The notes beneath the pieces were generated by a model. The model did no database searches, was not told the origin of the DNA, and saw nothing but the letters and a program-made list of their open reading frames with translations. Made by a program: the position numbers and the translations under genes. From assembly GCA_001972305.1 (NCBI GenBank), contig BDDD01000550.1, positions 51,915 through 115,914 of the forward strand: a stretch of DNA of 64,000 nt, written 5' to 3'. The DNA is from Cephalotus follicularis. Lineage: Eukaryota > Streptophyta > Magnoliopsida > Oxalidales > Cephalotaceae. Positions 11,475 through 23,689 of this stretch are shown here, piece after piece (the first letter of the stretch is position 1; each line of letters starts with the position of its first letter).

Positions 11475-13406
11475 TTTTGCCCAGAAAAAATTTCTGTTTT
11501 CAACTGTTTTGCTCCGTTTGTTCTCCGAATCAATCCGGGTCTTTTCTAAACACTGTTATAAGTCTGTTTAATGTCTTTAATGTTTCTTAGACCCTTATAT
11601 GAATGGTTTTGGGTGGCTTTTAGATTGTTGTCCTTCAAAGGGAGTTGAGTGAACAATCTTTTCGTAAGAGTTTTGTGAATGCAAAAAGGTACGAATTTCT
11701 ATCGTTCCTTGGCTATCTGATTATCGAACTAAAATCAGTTCTATTCTATGTTCTCGTTTTATAGACTTGGTTATGTTTTATGATATGTTTCGGAAATAAA
11801 GTTCGTTTTTGACATTTTATGAAATTAAATGTTCCTAACTTTATATTTATGCTACGATACGTTATGATATGTTACGAAATGATCATCTCTTTATTTCGAA
11901 AATAAATGAGTTGATGTTTTGAATATGAAATGTATGTTATGACATCGTTATGAACAACTTTAAAATATGTTTTGTGGAAGCATATTTATGTGTTTTAAAT
12001 TGATTTCGATAAATCGATGTTTTCTAAATGATTGAATACTGAGTATTGTACCCACCCATGGGGCGTAGCATAGGCATGTCGTGTCACACCACGCCCTTCA
12101 GTTCCATTAAACACAAGCATATGTGGTGATATCAGAATTAAATATAATATTCCAGCATTCCATTCAATAATTCATATATAAGCGGAAGCATTCAGTAAGC
12201 CGGAATATAAAATACAAGTCATCCGCACGCAGCCCATACTACATGCAGGCACAATCCAACAATATCCTTATACATAAGGAAAGTACAACAACATCATGGG
12301 GTATGAACCATTCATTACAATACAGTACATCATAAAAATAACAACCTTAAGATAGAAAGAAGCTCTCCAAAAGCTTCAGCAGCACCCTCCAACGTCTTCG
12401 CTTAATCTGAAATTGTAGGGGGTTAGCCGTTGTCCTCTCTTGGCTAAGTAGGAAGATAATGCATGTTAAGGAGTATATAAATGCAGCATGTATGATATTT
12501 TATATTAAAATAACATTTAAGTATTCCAATATATAAGCAACCATGCCAAGTGGCCATAGACAATACAATGCAAGAATACCGCACAAGGGTACAATCAATT
12601 CATACTGTGGTTTGGGTGTCACATGTCGCTAACTCCTAGCACCAACTGTGCACCACCTAGCTATCACCCTACACTCCGAAGATGATAGCTAAGGTAACAT
12701 TTACTACCGGTATTAGCGGGCAGTTTAACAATAAAATCTGTATTGCAGTCAGTTTGGGTGTGTACTCTAGCCAACTCCTGGCACATAGGATTACCTCCGT
12801 TAGCCAGTGACATCTGCCATCACTTGACTAATCGGCAATAACATAGACACTCAATTCAATCAATTCAGTAGTAATATTACATATATCAATGGTATGCAAT
12901 ATAAAAGTTGTTTTCTTTAGAAACATTTAACAATTCATTGATCGTACATCTCATAGGAGGAAAACGATATCAATACAATAGTGGTTCCCAGTTGGAGAAC
13001 AAAACAGTAGGTACCTCTCATAGGAGGAGTAGTAAATCATTGGCAATAAGTTTTCATTTTCAAACCATTAGTAAAAATCCATATCCGTGCTTAAAGCACT
13101 TAGTTGGTTTAATCATTGAAAATGAGTGATAATAGTGTTGAAGAACACTTAGACAGTATATACGAATTATGACAGTAGTATATACAGCAAACAGTGAAGC
13201 ACAATAGCAATTCAAGACATTCAATGAGGTCATTGTGTACCATAGTCATTCATGTGCAAATCACACAAGGAGTGACCTGTTTAGTTTTTGAAATGTAGTT
13301 GTATATAGGGCCAGGATTGATTGTTCTAATCATCCATATGGAGGCCAAGTTAATTACATTTAAATTGAGGCCGAAACAGGACATATATCAGAATTTTAAC
13401 CCGGGA

Positions 13407-13498
13407 CAGTCGGCTGTTCTCAAGAACAGTCGGCTGTTTTGATTGAGTAGTCGACTGTTTTCTCTTAACAATCGACTGCCACGAAGAAGAGTCGATTG
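13407..13498. repeat. CAGTCGGCTG/TAGTCGACTG array in S0, left cluster
   Basis: CAGTCGGCTG at 13,407-13,416 and 13,427-13,436, TAGTCGACTG at 13,448-13,457, CAATCGACTG at 13,469-13,478 and GAGTCGATTG at 13,489-13,498. The starts are spaced 20, 21, 21 and 20 bases, close to two helical turns. Confidence 0.75.
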
Positions 13499-14393
13499 CT
13501 TTGCCCCGAAAATGCAGGCAGTAGCAGGTTATATATTTCAATGCCTAATACAAAACCAATCAATCCATGCAATCAAGCAGAAAATAACCATACATGATAT
13601 GCATACTCATATCTTCCAAAATATGTCATTATCCCTACCTTAAACGCTATCCCCATATCAATTGGAATTGATCTCTCTCTTTGAGTTTCCAAGGCTCTTT
13701 CACCAACTTAGACCTCCAATCTCAGCAGAGATGATCTATACAATGCATGTTTGAAGGTTCAGTCATTTAGTTAGTGAGTTTAACTAATTATCCAGCTACA
13801 ATTGTTGTTCTAACAGTAGCTTATCAATAGTTCATTAAGTCTCTCTTTCCATTATTAACAACTTCTCTCCACTATTCAATTCTACTTCTAGTAATTACCA
13901 TGCTTGCATGTTACAGAAGGTAGGTATAGAGGTGATTAGAACACATCTACTTATTAACAACCATAACAACATTAAGGGATTTGGATTAGTGATTTACCAG
14001 GAGAATCAAAGCTTCCCAAGTCTCTTTGAACTCTCCAATCCTCAAATGCAAGCTTTCCAATTCTCCAGCAATTCTCTTCTTCTCTCAGTGTTTTCTAACA
14101 CTCACACTCTAATCTAACAGCTGATATAGAGCTTAGAAAAACTTAGGAATCACCAGACTACATTACTAAGCCTTCTCCCTTTTCCTTCTCTCTCTCACAT
14201 GCAGCTCTACTCACTTTTCTCTTCTATTTTTGCAGGTACAGGTCTGCAAATCTTGCAGAAGGAATAGAGGGCATGCAAGGCACTCCCCTTGCATGTTATG
14301 GAAGGTGGTGACAGGTATCCCTCATGCATGCCATGATTAGCACACCTGTCATCCTTGTCTCTACGCATGCCAGATGCATGTTCTGTACAATTA

Positions 14394-14472
14394 CAGTCGA
14401 CTATCTTTAACAGGCAGTCGACTGTCACCCCACGCATCAGACAGTCGACTGTTATCCTGTGACAGTCGGCTG
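14394..14472. repeat. CAGTCGACTG palindrome array in S0, right cluster
   Basis: CAGTCGACTA at 14,394-14,403, perfect 10-bp palindromes CAGTCGACTG at 14,415-14,424 and 14,442-14,451, and CAGTCGGCTG at 14,463-14,472. Starts are spaced 21, 27 and 21 bases. Confidence 0.75.
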
Positions 14473-15458
14473 TTTGAGCTGATTTTAGGGTTCCTTATGT
14501 TTGTTTTACCAATTTGTATTTCAACCAACCCAAGCATTCACTAATCACAATTTCTATGATAATTCGACATATAATATCAATTAAAATGTATACTTTATTT
14601 AAAATTGGAGCAATATACATTAATTGAAATTGCGGTTATTACATGTCGTAGGCCTGGCACGGGGACATGACACTTCCGTACCGGTGTGATTAGTCTACGG
14701 CGTCTCTGAGTGTTATGAATAAATCCCATAAGGTGGATTTATGGATCCGCTATGTGATAGAGGCGTATGAATCGATTCTAGTATATGATATGTGATATAT
14801 GAGAATTGACTTGTGTAGTGCCGTACACTTCAATTCTAGTGGGCATGTGGAATTAGCGCCTCCCTTGCCACATATATGTTATGTGATATGTATGTGACTC
14901 AGTATGACTTATGAATCGTGATATGATGTTTTGAAATGTTTCGTAAATGTTTCGCAAGTTATATGGATTTTATGAAAGTACAAATGTGACTTTACGAATA
15001 TTTAATTGTTTTTAATTGCTTAAGATTTCTGTTATGAATTTTATTGAAATCTTACTGCTTTTCAAATTTATCGTTTACTGTTTTAATTCCCTTATCCGTA
15101 CTGAGGTTTGCTCAGCCCCGTTTTTGTTTTCCATGCAGCAGGTTATCAGGAGCAACGGGGAATGTGTGAACGAGAGATGACCACCTTATGTTTTGGATCC
15201 CTAGGAGTGCGATCCTTATGTGTGTTTTTTTTATTTTTAGTGGTCATGAACAATAAGATACTTATGTTTTATGTATTAAATTTGAAACTTGAATATGTTT
15301 TAAGTTTTTTCGAAAATGCTAAATTGTTAAGTTTTTAAGTTTTCAGTTGTGATATGACCACCACATTTTTGGCTGATATGTTATGTTTATGTTCAGATTT
15401 GTTATGATAGGTTCTGTATTATGACCTGTGACGACTTCCGCCGTCCAGGGGTGTTACA

Positions 15459-16663
15459 GATTTGGTCATCCTGCCAATCAAACATGGCTCACACATTAGA
15501 AAGGACTCCCTGTCCTGGATGTCCAATAGTCCGTCCTTAACCAAGTGTGTTAATCTAGCTCGCTAGGATGACCTAATCTACAATGCCAAAAAGTATGAAG
15601 GATTTACATCGTTTGGCTCTCATAGTCTTTTATTAGTGGTTCCTTCAATTATTAATGCTATTTAATTATTATTGTCTAAGACATAGATCCTTTTATCCAC
15701 TTGCCTGTTGCACTAACTAGAATCCTATAATATGTAAGACTAAAAGAATTTACGCAAAATTCGGGCTCCTAGATCATCTTATGAAAATATGAAACAGAGT
15801 TTCTTACAAGATTCTTTACATAAGGATAAAGTCTAAGTATATATCCATTTGCAAAATTACAATTCATAAACGTCTACAAAATTAGTGTGAATCCTCAATT
15901 CATTACTAAGGCCCAAGTCCATAGCTGTATCAGCTCCCAGCTGTCTAGCTTCTCTTAGTCTCTGCCAAAAGTTACAAATTTTAGTCTCACAACCTGAGTC
16001 CAAAACCCAAGTTAAACTTACGTTGTAAGCTGGGAATGATTAAAATCATGAAGGTACCGGACCCCGAGGCACCTCCAGCAATGGACTTAAGGAACTCCTT
16101 ACAGTTTCTCTTCCAATGCCCTGGCTTCCCGCAATAGAAACATTCTCCTTTTTGTGCTTTTTGATCCTTTTCTTGATGTCAATCCCATGCGCTCCCAGCG
16201 CTTTACCCCTTTTCCCTTTCCTTCTTTTTAAGGCCTCGCCTTTGGGACAAGATCCCTCGGATCTACCCTTGTCAAGAGTTGTCCCAGAAGAAGATGGAAG
16301 GGCAAGCGTGGCTGAATTTGTCCTATCAAGGTCAAAGTTTGCCTCCTTAGGGCCATACAACTCCTCGAGCTGTATTAGAATGGCCCTTAGGGTTTTGAAG
16401 TGCTCATGCTGTCATCGCAATGATGGCATCATGCTATCGAGTGCTAAGCAACGAGCTTGCTCGTTTTCATGCCACCATTTGATCGCCCTGGTTTCGTCAT
16501 CCTCTGATGGGTTGGCATTTAGGGTTGGGGGATATTCAGTCATAACATGAGCCACTCACATGCTCGTGAATAGCAAGCACAAATTGCACTGCCATTCGAT
16601 GAAATTATGACCATTAAACTCATTTTTAAATAAAACATTCACTAAGGCAGTGTTGGCTACCAT
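15459..16663 (-). pseudogene. Copia element M, gag to integrase zinc finger (5' half)
   Basis: Minus-strand Copia relic. Gag starts at the ATG complementary to 16,661-16,663 with a GHNFIEWQCNLCLL-like motif, followed by the gag core (LEELYGPKEANF). A zinc knuckle, CFYCGKPGHWKRNC, lies near 16,100-16,145 and is followed by a protease relic (DSGCETKICNFWQRL). The integrase finger reads WHCRLGHPSELD, then CEPCLIGRMTKS next to G1. Several stops and at least two frameshifts are present, including one near the WHCRLGH motif. The gene continues at 2,618 beyond G1. Its closest relative in the window is the Copia copy C1 at 51,095-54,747. Confidence 0.85.
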
Positions 16664-18693
16664 TGAGAATTTATAGAGTATGTGATCCAAGTGATCTAGC
16701 AACCTAAGAGGAAACAGATAGAGACTTGTAGCAGATAATTCCAATTTGTATTATTAACATAATTCTTGTCCTTTAGTAATTATGGCTCCTCCCACTATTC
16801 TAATCGTATCCCACACCTCCATGTGAAATTCGAGAGGTACCAGCCTACTTGTGGGGATCGGAATCTATCTAGATACTATGGCCTCACCTGTCTGCGTACG
16901 AGCAACAATACCTAAATAGGTAGACGTAAACATCAATTTACATTGGGGTCCCGCCCTTGAAATGTAAGATCCGATACAACATTCGGCCTCCTAGCCCATG
17001 TAGTCCCATCTGTCGCTGTGCAAACAATATGATCCCTGTATAAGTCGAACGCACAATCCTCAAAGAAATTGACATGTTTTTAGCACCCACACGTGTCCAT
17101 GTCCTGATGCCAAAACAATGCCATTTCCTTCTAGTGTACCGCACACTGAAATCGAATAGTAATGGTCATACGGGGACCTCTGTTTCCACAGTGCCATCGT
17201 CAATATGTCCACAACATTCAACAAAGGTCGTGGAAGGCCAACGACGGAACGCCCTTTATGTCCCACCACTTATAGACTTATTATATTGCTTGCAGGTATT
17301 TAGGTCTCATCAAATTTTTAGATTTTACCATAGCCGTTATTAAGATAAATTTTATCTTCCAAATCCCATTTGAAATGGCTTATCATGCTTCGACGTGTTT
17401 AGAAAAATTAAAAATTCATCCATTTCATGCACCCTAAAAAAATGACCTGACTTGGGACTATAAATATTTAGTGATCACGTGAGCCAAACGTGACCACTCG
17501 GTGTAATAGGTGATATTATTTAATAACTAGTTTATTACAATATTCAACCACGCATTCATGGCCTTCACTTGGCTTGCAACATTCTTGATCCTCTCTTCAA
17601 GCTCCATTGCATTTCTTCTTAACATTACATCACTTGTATTATAAAATAAAAATTATACAATTTAAGAGAGAGAAGATAATTCTACTCTAAGAATTTAATG
17701 GATAAGAAAAAATAACAGTGCACGCAGGTAGCCTTATTACAAACTAAATGAATACCACAGTAATAAAGAGATTAAATAACATCCATAAAAGAAACCAAAA
17801 CTAGATCCAGTACCAAGCCTGCCACAATGCACAAGAAATTCAAAAAATATATTCACTATATATTTAATGAACAAACATGTGACAATTTAATATTTTATGG
17901 CTTGTCGATTTAATTACCAGCTTACTTAAAATTCCACCCCCACTAGATAAGTTAAAATCTAGTCACCCTATTTATAGTTCCCAACTACATTTATTAATGG
18001 TCCTACCATTGGATTTATTTTGAGTGGATAATAATGCAGTTAAATATTATAAAAAACTAATATTATTATTCCTCTTGAATAAATTGCATAATATAAATGA
18101 ACAATGTGCATAAGTGAATTAACTCTCTGCCCGAACATCCTGGTATGTGTCTGTCCAGTCCGTACAGTATTCCTGGTATGTGCTGGAAACTGTCAGTAAG
18201 AGTGCAGAATCTGCCAGAATCTTAGCATAAGGTGCCAGGAAATGTACAGAGACTCATTCACTTAGACTACCACTAACCAGTCCAATTTTCTGCATAGGTA
18301 TCTACTAGAAAATCTGCATTTAACAGTGCAACAAATCTGAACAAGCATTTGCACAAAACCAGTTTTCTAACAGAAATTTCTGACACTTTTAAGCACTAAT
18401 TTACTGACTTTTTAAGGTCCGTTTGTGATCCTAAATCATACACAAGGATGTTAGAATTCCCCATGATCATCAACACCCAATGTATTAATCTTTGGATCAA
18501 TAAACAATCCGTATACAGAGTCAACTACACTAGTTCATTGAATTGGAAAAATCAATTAGAATTCAACATTCTAATTGACCTAAAATTTCCAATTTCAATC
18601 TAGGGTTTGGACTGCCAATTTTTAGCCAAGGGTAAGAAACATCAAAGCAAGCCACTAGACATCAAATTTAAGTCCAATTGAAGCTAATTAGAG
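16664..18693 (-). mobile_element. Long untranslated leader of Copia element M
   Basis: About 2 kb between the primer site and gag. Read on the minus strand it matches the C1 leader by eye. Examples are GATTAGAATAGTGGGAGGA near 16,780-16,800 (compare 50,980), a GTGAAGGCCATG stretch near 17,560 (compare 50,260), and a decayed copy of the CATGCCCTAGCTGAGG motif near 16,990. No gene is visible in it. Confidence 0.65.
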
Positions 18694-18705
18694 ACTCTAA
18701 TACCA
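18694..18705 (-). promoter_or_regulatory. Primer binding site of Copia element M
   Basis: The minus strand reads TGGTATTAGAG, one change from the tRNA-Met complement TGGTATCAGAG, a few bases from the LTR end. The following AGTCTC resembles the C1 primer-site context at 46,849. Confidence 0.7.
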
Positions 18706-18710
18706 CTTTT

Positions 18711-21247
18711 TGTATAGGCTCAATGCAGAAAGATCCAATTATGGACATTAGGGCTTAGGGTTAGGTTTTAAAACTTTTCATCTAACTAGTCACCAAGCAA
18801 TGTGACATCGTAAATCCTATGCCCACAATTGTTCCAATTTGTCCAAGGATCTGTAATGTATCTTTCAATTGAACCAATTATGGATTCCAAGCATGGAGAG
18901 GGCACGGGTTGGAGCTAGGGTTTCACTAATGCTAGGTTTGGCTATACAAAGAATTTGTCTAGGGTTTGCACACGAAAACCCAAATCATCATCTCCAAACC
19001 CTTAGGGTTTGCTAGGGTTCCCACAAGATAGCATTAGGATTTGGCTACGGTATGAAAACCCTAACTTGAACCCGAAAGCATCATGCACCAAAACCATAAA
19101 ATAAAAGAGAGAAAGAAGAAGGATTAGAATTCCTTACCTAGGTCTTCCACTCCTTCCTCTTTGTGATCCTTCTACACTTTAAATCCAAGATCTAAAGTTC
19201 TCCAAAATGCTCCATAGCTCACGGAAAGAAGCTTCTTTGAAGGTTGGAGGCTTAGTGTTTAGTTCCTAATCTAAAACTCACCATAAGTAAAGATAGGAGG
19301 CAAGGTACAAACTATCTCCACCTATTGTGAGATTGGAGGGTAAGAAGAGGTTGCTTTGTTCTTCTCACTTCAAGAGCTTTAAGCTCTTTTAGTTTTTCTA
19401 ATGGAAGAGAAGAGAGATGGTAAGAGAAGAGAGAAAGAGAGAAAGCTCTTACGGGTGAGATTGAGAGAAAATTTCTTGTGTGCAAGTTAAGGCATGACCT
19501 TTAATTATATCTCATTTACTTATTCCATAAGTAATAAGACTTTATCAAGATATTTGTATCTTTTTGCTTATCCTTCAAGCATAATGACTCAACAAAAATC
19601 TCTCCCTATTATCACCCAAGGCCGGTGCTTTTCAAGGCGTATTTGAAGCCAAGACAATCCATGAAGTGTGATGAATACACCAAAGAAAAGTCAATTATGA
19701 TAGGCTTTGTATTTGGGCTATGCATGCACTCATTGGGCCGACCACTTCATAGGCATATTTAAGGCCCAATTTTGGCCCACAATGGAATAGAAAATCCCAA
19801 TCCCAACAAGCCCACAAGCCTTTAAGCTCTGTCTCCCAATAAATACCCAATGTATTTATTAGTTAAACAAATAACCCTTTGCCCAAAACATTCTATTATG
19901 ATGATGCTTGAGCTCACTTCTAAAGAAGTGACATATGTCCAGCAAACAAAATATTCACTAGCAAAGTAACATCTCCCATATGCTAACCTCTCGCTAAATG
20001 ACATGTGTTCCACACACGTCAATCTGTTCCAAAATCAAGTGGGACCAAAAGCCCGGTTGGATTCCGGTACAACGATAAATTTCCCAGAACATCCCAAAGT
20101 TCTGGTACGACCATTCTAATAGTCCCTGACTATCAAAATAGCCCCGGTATGATATCCCATCATCCCTTGGATCCATGGACCAAAGTTTCACGTCTATCAG
20201 TCGTTAGCTAGTTAACCATTACTTTATCCAGTCATCTGTTTATGTGTCATGTATCCCTCATCATGCTTGGCTCCAACTGTAGCCTAGGGTTTGTACAAAT
20301 GTCAACACTAGGTAAAACCATGATAACTATAAATCTATGAATGCACTGAGACTATCGATAGACCTCCCAAGAAATCCCATTTTCAGTCTGCCTATACCTA
20401 GCCAGAATTTAATTCTACAATGGTCACAGATATTATAGAGCCGATCACCTTCATTACAGGTGTGGCGATCCCTTGTTGCGCACTCGCCCATGCATCTCAA
20501 TGCAGCTCCCATAAGGCCCAAAGAAAACCCTTTTGCCTTCTTGTGGCTAGAGCTGGGGAATGCAGAAATCAAAGTTAAGCGGTTACTACACAATGCATGC
20601 AAGCCGCTCAGGTCTAAGAAAACAACGCAGGTCACGTATGGCCTATTAGTCTCCATCGACTATACACTACTGAGACTATAGGAATCCTAGAGACTATAGG
20701 AATCCTATTGACATAGGTAATGACTATCCAAATAGGTTTCCTATGGTCGGTCGGTTATATGGACATGCATTCCAGCATGCACCCCATCTTAGCTTTAGGG
20801 TAAACCCAAATGGCAATGAGATGATCCATCATCCACTCACCCGGGAGCAAGCATAATACAGCAAGTCGGTCTGGTTCATTAATTGCCCTAAGAAAGTGAA
20901 CCTATGACTTGGAATGTTTTGTCAGAAGGGAGTAGGGATCTCATTCTCATAACCTCCCAGGCATGAGATCCAATCCCTTGAATGACAGGACGCTATATGT
21001 GTATTTAGTTAACATGGTGATTAACTGATCCATAGTTATGGTTTGGGATAATACATATAGCAAGGGTCATTGTTACAAGAATATGCACATTAAAACATAA
21101 TTGGAACTAAGAATGTATAATTTACGAGTGCAATATTTATATGCAGCCACTTATTAGCTTGCAGACACACCTACAATCCAAAAGTGTGACGTATATATAT
21201 TTGTATGTAGCCACCTCGTGGCTTGTAGGCACACCCCTAATCTAACA
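18711..21247 (-). mobile_element. 5' LTR of Copia element M
   Basis: 2,537 bp. On the minus strand it runs from TGTTAGATTAGGGG to GGCTCATACA-like GCCTATACA and stops next to the primer site. It is homologous over much of its length to S2 (25,382-30,672 minus the S3 insert) and, more distantly, to S5. The stretch CAAGTCATAGGTTCACTTT on the minus strand near 20,910 recurs in S5 at 55,279. It lies inside the older gypsy LTR that resumes at 21,248. The matching left duplication and 3' LTR are lost. Confidence 0.75.
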
Positions 21248-22553
21248 TCTTCAACTGTAAACACTTTTATCTTCAAATGGGGTTCCAAAGGAAGCCTCCC
21301 TAAGGCCTTGTAGCCTATGTGAACCATCTTTTAATACTTGTAATCTTCAAATCAATTTTCAAAATGGTTTTTGAAGTGGTTTTCAATAAATGGTTAGACT
21401 AGTTCAATTGGGATGTTTGGACGTGCATATCCTACTTGGGCTTCCTCTCCATTGTTTTTCTTAACTCTGATAGGGGCCAATAAAATGGTTATGGAAATGG
21501 TTTTGAAAAAGGTTTTGATGGATGGATCCTATGTCATCCTTATGGCTAGGCTCCTATCATTTAAATGGTTAAATGGTCATGGGTTATGGGCTATGTATGG
21601 TTATGATTGATGGTTGCCATTGTTTGAGACCTGATGAGTTAACCCATTCATAATCTTCATTTTCTTCATGAAGGTTATGAGTGTTAGACCACATCATATG
21701 GAGGGTTACAGGACCCCACTTTAGGGGCAGACCTACAGGGATCACCGCATTGTAGGAGGACCAATAAGAATATCGTATCGTTGGCTGGGACCATTGTGGA
21801 CAAACCTTATCATATCGTTGATGCAGTCAGTGTTATCTCAACCCCACTCGGCTATGACCCCGAAAAGGTAGGTAGTTGATGGCAGTACTATCTCGGACCG
21901 GAGGGGCAGAATCGTACTCAGACCTTATGGATTATTTGTATCCATGGATGGTTATGGATTGAATGATGGAGTGTCTGTAGACCTAGGGTCTTTTATGTGA
22001 TTAGGACTCGTTAAGTATACCACCGCTTAGGGACGGTTGATGTACTAACGTTGTCCACAATTGGCATTCAAGCATTTCACATGCCATGCATATACCTGTA
22101 TATATATATATATATATTCACTTCATTGCATATAGTATTACCTACATAGCCATGTTTGGCCGACCCATTCTCGAAATGGGCACAACATTTTAGGGACGAG
22201 TGTCGAGGACGCCACGACGTGAAATGGGATAGTTTGTAGAGTAGGATATCTTGTGGCAGTGTAGTTCCCTCTACCTACCTTGTTGTATAAGAGACTTGTG
22301 TTAAGACTTTTGTGAATTCAGTTGTGTTGGCCTGCCGACTTGTGGCAGTGCTTCTGTTATGTATGGTGTATTATGGATTATTTTGGGTTTACCTATACAA
22401 GTGTTGAATAATTTCTTATGCATGCATATTTATGTACTAAAGTTTTAAATTTGTAGTGTAATTTGGAGTATGATGCTATGTATATGATGGATCGTATGGA
22501 CGGATCTGCCACATGTCGGACCTTGGGGTCCTCCTCGGGTTTGGGGCGTGACA
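21248..22553 (+). mobile_element. 3' part of a gypsy LTR, cut by Copia element M
   Basis: Ends GGGGCGTGACA at 22,553. It is related to the G2 LTRs: it shares GGGACCATTGTGGACAA (near 21,799), the CAGTGTTATCTC stretch and the ACTATCTCG...TACTCAGACC block. Its left part matches the window-end LTR at 63,865-63,905 (AGGAAGCCTCCCTAAGGCC). No primer site follows, so it was a 3' or solo LTR. A TA-repeat lies at 22,096-22,118. Confidence 0.7.
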
Positions 22554-22564
22554 ATTATCATTCG

Positions 22565-23222
22565 TGTACCCTGGTACTTTGCCTTTGGATCTTGGCCTTT
22601 GGATCATGAACATTGTTCCAAAAGGCAGCTTATGGTTAAGTGCTTGAGGTGGCTGAAAATTCCCCTCTCATTTAGTGGTTTAGTTAAGTATTTGAAGTAG
22701 TCATAAATTCCCATCTTGCTTAGCTTGTTAAAGGATTCTTGTTGAGAGTTTTGGTTTGGTGGCGGAAACAGCACGCTGGTCTTGCACCGTGTATTTAATC
22801 CTTCCCTATTTAGGGGATTAACTCATGCTGGCCTCTTTTCTAAGGATTGAGTTTGATCACAATACAATGTGTTGATAAGTGATTCAAAAGATTTAGGATT
22901 CTATTTCCGTAAATGAATATGATCTTGTTTGAACAATCTTAATAAGTCTTTTATTCCTTTTTAAAGTAAGATTTTCTTGTAACTGACGAGGATAAAACTT
23001 TATAAATAGAGACCTTTGGTCTTAGAAGAGGACAGAACTCTCCAACTAGTTTTGTCCTAAAAATAAAACATAACACATGTGATCTCTGTTCCAAACTAGC
23101 CTAGAAAATAGTTCTCTTTCCCCCTCAACCTTCTTCAACAATTGTCCTTCTCCTTTTGCTTATTTTGTACTTAATAGCCTACTCTCTACACCAAAATACC
23201 TTAAAAAAACCCTTTCTAAACA
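22565..23222 (+). mobile_element. 5' LTR of the Tat-lineage element
   Basis: A 658-bp stretch from TGTACCCTGG to CTAAACA, followed by a primer-site-like TTTGGTGAGTCCCC and then Tat gag sequence. It contains a TATAAATA box at 23,001-23,008 with a pyrimidine-rich downstream region. The start is inferred, because no second LTR copy exists in the window to fix it. Confidence 0.45.
23001..23008 (+). promoter_or_regulatory. TATA box of the Tat LTR
   Basis: TATAAATA followed by GAGACC, about 220 bases before the inferred LTR end. Good match to plant LTR promoters. Confidence 0.5.
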
Positions 23223-23394
23223 TTTGGTGAGTCCCCTGGGGAGTTAATTATACAAGATAGCTAGAACAATAAACGTACCCAGAGTGTAGATGATGAGGAG
23301 GAGGAGGTGAACAAAACCAGCAAGTGGAGTCGCCATTTGTGATAACCCTTAGGCCTATCATAGAGGCCATTCAAAGTACTTAAAACACAATCCT
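23223..23394 (+). mobile_element. Primer site and leader of the Tat element
   Basis: TTTGGTGAGTCCCCTGGGGA directly follows the inferred LTR end. Tat elements do not use initiator Met tRNA and commonly have a TTTGGCGCC-like site here, so this may be a decayed version. I cannot name the tRNA. Confidence 0.35.
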
Positions 23395-23689
23395 AATCTA
23401 CCTTCAACAACAACAACAAACCTTGCAACAACACCACAACACTATCTAGAAACACAAGTCCTCCATGACATATTTTTTTCCAAACCAAGAACAAAGACCT
23501 ATTATTACACCCCCTACCCCACTATTCACACTCCACCTATTGCTGCCAGGGAGCAAGAATGACAACAAAATATTCCTCCTGTTGAGTAGCCACGTACTTA
23601 AGTGCCCCTACAAACATCACAGTCCATGCATGCTTCTAACCCACAATTGAGTACCAAAAGGGGTCAAGGACCCTATGTGACAAGAGAAG
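23395..23689 (+). pseudogene. Tat element gag, N-terminal part
   Basis: Glutamine-rich then proline-rich N-terminal gag segment (LQQQQQTLQQ, later QSMHASNPQL and GPYVTREEL) with several in-frame stops. The last codons read straight across the AGAAG target site into 41,646 and onward (two TAG stops, then LMRKGREYPLLVDID). This shows that G2 inserted in this gag gene. Confidence 0.6.

Larger units (their letters stand above)
12082..14643 (-). mobile_element. S0: solo LTR nested in the G1 3' LTR
   Basis: 2,562 bp starting TGTCACACC and ending TTATTACA, flanked by the duplication TGTCG (12,077-12,081 and 14,644-14,648). It has no coding domains, primer site or polypurine tract, so it is best read as a solo LTR left by LTR-LTR recombination. 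Orientation is inferred as minus, because the reverse complement starts TGTAATAACC and ends GTGTGACA, the style of gypsy LTRs here. It contains two clusters of CAGTCGACTG palindromes. Confidence 0.85.
2619..15458 (+). mobile_element. G1: full-length Ty3/gypsy chromovirus-type element
   Basis: Complete element with 5' LTR, Met-tRNA primer site, one gag-pol frame, polypurine tract and 3' LTR. It is flanked by the 5-bp target-site duplication GATTT (2,614-2,618 and 15,459-15,463). Both LTRs begin TGTAATACCCTGC and end GTGTTACA. The C-terminal chromodomain-like segment after integrase and the long LTRs suggest the Tekay/Del group of chromoviruses. It interrupts the pol of the minus-strand Copia element M and is itself interrupted in the 3' LTR by solo LTR S0. 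Confidence 0.93.
10128..15458 (+). repeat. 3' LTR of G1, split by solo LTR S0
   Basis: Matches the 5' LTR in two pieces: 10,128-12,081 and 14,644-15,458. Removing S0 and one copy of its TGTCG duplication leaves about 2.76 kb, the same length as the 5' LTR. Confidence 0.92.

Noticed and set aside
13407..14472. CRISPR-like regular repeats
   Set aside because: Units are only 10 bp, the spacing is two helical turns rather than spacer-sized, and the DNA is from a plant nucleus.
16116..16550. 144-codon plus-strand frame
   Set aside because: Opposite strand of the M gag zinc-knuckle region.
22096..22118. TA repeat as a regulatory site
   Set aside because: Ordinary dinucleotide microsatellite in an LTR.
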